From Kappaphycus alvarezii (taxonomy: Eukaryota; Rhodophyta; Florideophyceae; Gigartinales; Solieriaceae), in the NCBI GenBank assembly GCA_002205965.3, contig NADL03000512.1:1054001-1118000 (forward strand): DNA of 64,000 nt, written 5' to 3'. This document shows, piece by piece, positions 59,201 through 64,000 of the stretch. Numbering within the stretch: position 1 is the stretch's first letter; each line of letters begins with the position of its first letter. The notes under the pieces are model-generated. The model worked only from the letters and a program-made list of their open reading frames with translations. It had not been told where the DNA came from and did not search any database. The translations under genes were made by a program, and so were the position numbers.

Positions 59201-62200
59201 ACTGGTCTTTGTTCTCGGCTGGCTTCATCACAAGAGAGCGTATCATGAGAAGCTTGTACCATGTAAACCAGTCTTGCTTACAACGTTTCAGTCTGTCCGT
59301 CCAGATGCTTTGGAGTCGTTGCTTGCCGAACACCGCTGCGTCCCTTGGCCGCATGCGAAGGTATTGAATTATCTCTTCAAGTTCCACCAGTACCTGCGCG
59401 CTAACTACTTCGTTGTACGCGCTGGGGTAACCTTCTGAGACCCGAGCTGTAAGGTCAAGATCAAGCTTCCTCCGGGCTTCCCGCAGCTGAACCTCCGCAG
59501 CATCCAAATATTTGCGGTTATCTTTTCCGCGCTTAATGAAAACCAGTGTGCTGTAGAACGACCTCTCGTAGGTTTCCGGAGGAATTAGCCCGACCCACTC
59601 CTCAAACTCACCCCACAGCTCCAAGTCGAAGGCAACGGAGGCGCCTTTCCCTTCTAATGCAAGCTGACATAACGCTTCATTCTCGCCGATTAACGCTTCG
59701 CGTGCCCTCCGCAGAATGGAATTCATGTCTCTCCACTTCCCGAGCTCATTGAGACAACGAAGTTTGCCTAGAAGATGATTCCAACTTTTCTTGTCTCTGT
59801 AAAGCGCTTCACCCGCAGTAAGGCCAGTTGGAATTGCAGGATTATCTCCGATTATGTACATCTCTGTCTGGTCATACACCTCGAGCGCATCGTCCCACCT
59901 CTGCAGTCTTTCAAGCCACTCTTCTTGTAACACTTCTCCCGTCCTTTCCCGGTATTCCCTTAAGGTCCCCACAGCCGACTCATTCTGGCCAAGTTTCTCA
60001 TAGATGGCAATGAGGCCGTTCTTCCCACATACGTCCTCTCTCAAGAGCTCTGGGATCTCAAGGTGTTGCCCGTAATCATGCTCACGGTACCTAATTGCCT
60101 TGGCATAAGCTCCGCATTTACAGGCAGTAGACGCCAGCCTTTCCGTTCGCACCGGAAGGGGTTTCTCATCATGGTCCATAAATTCAAACAAATTGAGAAG
60201 GCCTTGGAGGACTGTGAGGGGTATAGAGGTGGACGTGAGCGCCATCTCTAGAGAATCACATATCTTTGTACGAGTGTAGTCACTTAGTTGGGCCTTCCAG
60301 CACGAAAGAAACGCTGGATTCAGCAACTGCCGAATAAAGGGCGGATATGAGTCAGAAATACGACCACAGGCGCGGAAGGCTGGCGATCCAGATTGCTCGA
60401 ACATAGTGGCCCCGATGTTCTCATACCACACATTCCAATCCTCTGCAGTGAAATTTTGGCTAACCTCCCACTTGTTTACAAGGGCCTCCTCCAGGACATG
60501 CGCACGTGGATGAGTGGTCCTTGTCCCAGACGGAAGAGAGGGGCGTCCTTCAAATGCGCCGCCCCTGGCAGAAGACCTAGGGCTGATGTCGAGCTCAAGC
60601 TCCTCCGTTCCTTCAATCTCGCCTGTAACATTTTCGGAATCAGAAATGAACTGCAAGTTTCTCTCTGATGGAGCGGTGTCATCGTCAAGCAATTCTCGAA
60701 CCACGTCAGGGTCTTTTTGATGAGAAGCAACTTCAATCTGCGGTAAATCCCCGTATTGATGCGTCCAACGTTGCTCGCCTTCAACGCTTTTGTAACCACC
60801 GGTACAAACAAGTCAAACTCTGTTCCAGTTCTCTTGCCAAGTTCGGTCAGTGCAGAGGCTGCAAGGGCGGACAACCTCTCAATACCGATTACTTCCTGTT
60901 TGTATCCTCCAGGTCTTCTGCCCTCGACATTCCCGCTGTTTCTAGTGATGTACCGCTCGTGTGCCCCGGCGAGCACAACTAGGAGAGGATGAACTACGCT
61001 GGAGATAGCCTCCACAGCATGAATATCCTTCAGCAATATGATGAGAGTACTTATCGCCTGCTCCCGGACAACGTGCAACCGACTGCTCGTTATCACTCGT
61101 GTTATTCCGATTAAGACTACTTTTCGGTATTCATCTACGAGTGGTCCAAACGATTCCAAAGTTCTTAATACTGCTGTGGAAATCACGCCACTCGCGGTTG
61201 AGTCTTTGGCAAGGGCAGACAGTAGCGGCGGTAAGACTGTAGGAATAATCGGTTTGAATTCGTCCCCAATGGCTGTCCTCAGCCTGGAGAGCAGAGTGCA
61301 AGAGCTCGCTATACAAGCGACAGAGTTCTTGGCGGTACTTAGGTAAGTCCACACGAGAAGAACAGTATCAAACGTGTACGGCATGTAGTCATAACCCGCA
61401 GTTGCTATTATGTCTGCCAGACGTTGCATAATGTGCTGCTGAATCTGAGTGAAAGCTGAGCCTAATCTCGGATCTCTCGAAGAAGAGTGGTGAAGAAGCC
61501 CAAAGGATTCGCGGGACGACGGCATGCAAAAAATTAACACATTTTGAGCCGACTGACTTCAAGATGCTCACAATTGCTTGACACGCCTCTCGATGATGTA
61601 CACGAAGTCGCGGATTCCTGATAATTTTGTGCAAAATGTCAAGAGCGGCGGATGGAAAGAAATCAGGACTGGCAGTAAAGGGATGCTCGAGTAGGGCCAT
61701 TAAAGAATTGTTAGGCATTTCGTCTCGGCCCAACAGGGATTGTACCCTACCATCCGTTGGGAGACTCTTGATCCCCAAGAGCAAATTGGGAGAGGGACAC
61801 ATCATACTCTCCTTTCGAAGGCATTGCGTTCCTGACGCGGCGACTTGATATCGTATCGGGCGAATTTCCAGACTTTGGCGATTGGTCGTGATGCGAGGCA
61901 CCACTTATCGTGCTTGTCGCGGCTTCTCTAGTTTGCTGCGGCTGCCCGTACTGCAGATTAGGGATCGATTTCGAGTGGAACCTCTGCTGTTGCGGCCGTG
62001 CTGACCGACTGATGAACCAGGAAGAAAGAACCCGGGACCGTGGACAGCCGAATTTGCCATTTTGAATACAGAGCTGCCTTGACTATCCCCTCCAACTAGT
62101 CGATCTCCAGCTCTGCTTTGTCTCTTGCCAGCGTAATCGATAACAGCGGGTACTTGTTGTCTGCTGGGTCAACGGCACCTAATGACCCTAGCAGAATCCC

Positions 62201-64000
62201 TGCGGCAATCCGTACGTCAGAATCGCTTTCATTGGTAATTAGTTGGATGAGCTCAGAGAGTAGAGATGAATGGAGCACATAAGGCTTTGTCGCTTGTCCA
62301 GTGTTCTGTACATAGGCTGTGAGTGCCCTGATCGCAGCCTTCTTGTACGTAGGCTCTGCTGAAGGGGCCTCAAGCACAGACACGATGAGAAGCGGGACCA
62401 ACTCGGCCTCGTACTTCCCCAGATCTATACGGCTCATTGTCCCTCCCATTTCTGCAAGCGCCTGTAAGACTGGCAATGCAATAGTTGGTTCATTCGAGCG
62501 CTGGGCCTCTTGCAAACGCATCAAAATTGCGTCCATGAGGGAAGCAGTGTATGGCATTATTAGATTCGCCCCATGATGAACAAGAGTGTAAATCAGCTCC
62601 GTTGCCTCACGCCGGTCTCGTTCAAAAAACACACCATCGCATCGGAGTATAGTTAACAAGTGTAGAAGGTAGTCGCGCAGTACCGGTAATATTTCAGCCG
62701 GATTCTCCTTACTAAGGTCCCCCGCCATTGAGAGCGCCGAGTCCCGCATCATGAGACTCGAGTCATGAAGACAGAGGAATAGCTTGCCAGCATTTCTGGT
62801 TGCAAGAGGTAAGGGCGGAACACTGGCTCGTCCAGAGATCGGATTGCTATAAATCTAACATCAGTAGATGGATCAGCCACTGCGATCGCAAGTACTGATC
62901 CAGGATTGCGTGAATTCCCCGTCGCAGTTCATTTGGACGTCGACGACCCCCGTATGGACCCGCCCAAAGCTTAGCGGCCGACGCCATAAGTTTTGCTGAC
63001 GCTGCGACAGCCAATGCTCTGACCTTGACGCTATTGTACTCGGCATACCCGATCACAAACTCGGCAGCCAGGGATATGAAATCCTGTACACGCATGTCGG
63101 CAAAGTCAAGGTTGATGATGGCCTTCAAAGCAACGCACGGAGAGTTCTCCTGGTCTCTATCCGTCGACGAGCCTTTCATGTAGTCCAAGGAAGTCCCTTG
63201 ACTTGAAGAAGCCATAAGATCCTTCTTGACTAACGAATCTAAGCTCTTAGCACTGGGTTTTGATGAGAGAATGGAGCTGCTGTCAATTCGATGCAAGTCT
63301 TTAGATATCGGTGCTTCCCGGAAAAACTCTTGAGCACTGGGATCGACTCGTTTGCCTGCAAGGCTGCTCAGTTGTCCTTCATGTTCTTCCGGCAAGAGCT
63401 AGGGCCCATTGGCTGGGATGGGCTCTGCGGAAGACTTAGCACATTGTGTCTGAGGGAGAGAAACGATCTCGTCCTACCAACCACGCCTGCAGAAATCTCA
63501 TTCTCCATGGACCGCAGACTGCCTTGGACTGAAGAAGTTGGACCGTTACCCAAGATGCTATCCTTTCGGCTAGGAAGCCATTTCTTCAAGGTGCAGCTAT
63601 CAAATGCACCAACCTCAGGCGAATCAGACCTGCATATGTGGGCAAATCTTGGCTTATCTCAATGACCGCATCAACCAGGTCATTTGTGAAGTCCGCATTG
63701 AAAACAATTGTCAACATTCCATCCCGTACTGCTTGCTCAAAAACAGGGCTCCCCCTAGATGCCTTCGCCAGATGAGAAATAGTCTTGATTACAGCACGTT
63801 GTGGAAGTGTGAGCTTGTACGGCTCACACAAGGCATCTCTACATACCCCAAGCAAATCAGTCATCATGGGGCTGTGATCGTTCCTTGGCATCTGCTCTGC
63901 GATGACACTGAAAGAAAGCAGAGACAAACCCCTCTCTTCTGGCGGAAAACTCTCATTGCGGATCAGAGCCAGTGTGGACTTGTGTACAGAGTCCAAAAAT
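56263..64000 (-). pseudogene. TOR: TOR kinase, copy C, 5' end outside the window
   Basis: From the stop at 56263 one open frame of 910 codons spans late FAT, FRB (about 57777-58107), kinase and FATC, with the same catalytic motifs as copy A. Further upstream the frame changes near 58915 (a run of seven C on the plus strand, where B has eight), near 60714 (five T versus six in B), near 61500 and 61724, and several times between 62050 and 63600 (for example near 62149, 62789, 62896, 63391 and 63593). Many are one-base losses relative to B. The first 350 or so codons lie beyond 64000. Near 59012-59035 it shares with copy A a multi-base sequence that differs from B. I call it a likely pseudogene, with sequencing error as an alternative. 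Confidence 0.88.

Larger units (their letters stand above)
50655..64000. repeat. Duplicated block C (runs off the right edge)
   Basis: The third copy of the locus, in the same orientation as A and B, is continuous from the Copia leader into TOR. Its left breakpoint (50655, equivalent to 8269) lies inside Copia sequence, and what precedes it is unrelated AT-rich DNA, so C looks like a derived copy pasted into that tract. The only bases shared on both sides of the breakpoint are the GGATCTTCTGGG start. Confidence 0.92.

Noticed and set aside
1-64000. tRNA, rRNA genes and CRISPR-like arrays
   Set aside because: No cloverleaf with a GGTTCGAATCC-like arm, no rRNA signature and no regularly spaced repeats were seen; CRISPR is not expected in eukaryotic DNA.

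Overview
The window is eukaryotic nuclear DNA. It has a large TOR kinase gene (PIKK family) read almost entirely as one exon, a metallophosphoesterase gene with one short GT-AG intron, broken Copia-type LTR elements, a degraded reverse-transcriptase element, Harbinger-type and other DNA-transposase remains, and long AT-rich tracts without genes. Intron-poor genes among Copia elements, plus a reverse-transcriptase/endonuclease family that I associate mainly with algae and early-branching fungi, suggest an alga, most likely a florideophyte red alga. That placement is inference; a chytrid-like or other microbial eukaryote is not excluded.

Layout. 1-2.6 kb: AT-rich DNA with an isolated fragment of the reverse-transcriptase element family (583-987). 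2.6-8.66 kb: a broken Copia element on the minus strand. 8.27-19.29 kb: block A, holding the Copia leader, a Myb/SANT-like gene, a reverse-transcriptase element, an ADP-ribose/CDP-alcohol diphosphatase-like gene (plus strand), and a TOR gene (minus strand) cut off at about codon 1,122. 19.29-30.5 kb: block B, the same series starting inside the reverse-transcriptase element and carrying the full-length TOR locus with its upstream region. 31.2-34.1 kb: Harbinger-type transposase remains (plus strand), tail to tail with a second transposase-like relic (minus strand). 34.1-40.56 kb: gene-free AT-rich DNA. 40.56-46.58 kb: a second, more decayed Copia element. 46.6-50.65 kb: gene-free AT-rich DNA. 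50.65-64.0 kb: block C, a third copy of the series from the Copia leader into TOR, running off the right edge.

The main observation is that one locus of more than 11 kb, centred on convergent TOR and diphosphatase genes, occurs three times in the same orientation within 56 kb. The copies look nearly identical by eye. Many differences are one-base indels, often in homopolymers, but true substitutions and one multi-base replacement also exist. No TOR copy is open throughout, yet the breaks are complementary: B is continuous over the HEAT/FAT region and broken in the kinase domain, whereas A and C are open across the kinase and FATC. Either recent segmental duplication or incomplete polishing and misassembly of a repeated locus could explain this.

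TOR is the central growth-control kinase. The neighbouring diphosphatase hydrolyses nucleotide diphosphate derivatives. They share a convergent 557-bp intergenic region, but nothing in the sequence shows that they work in one pathway. All similarity statements come from reading the sequence and remembered family motifs; no search was run.
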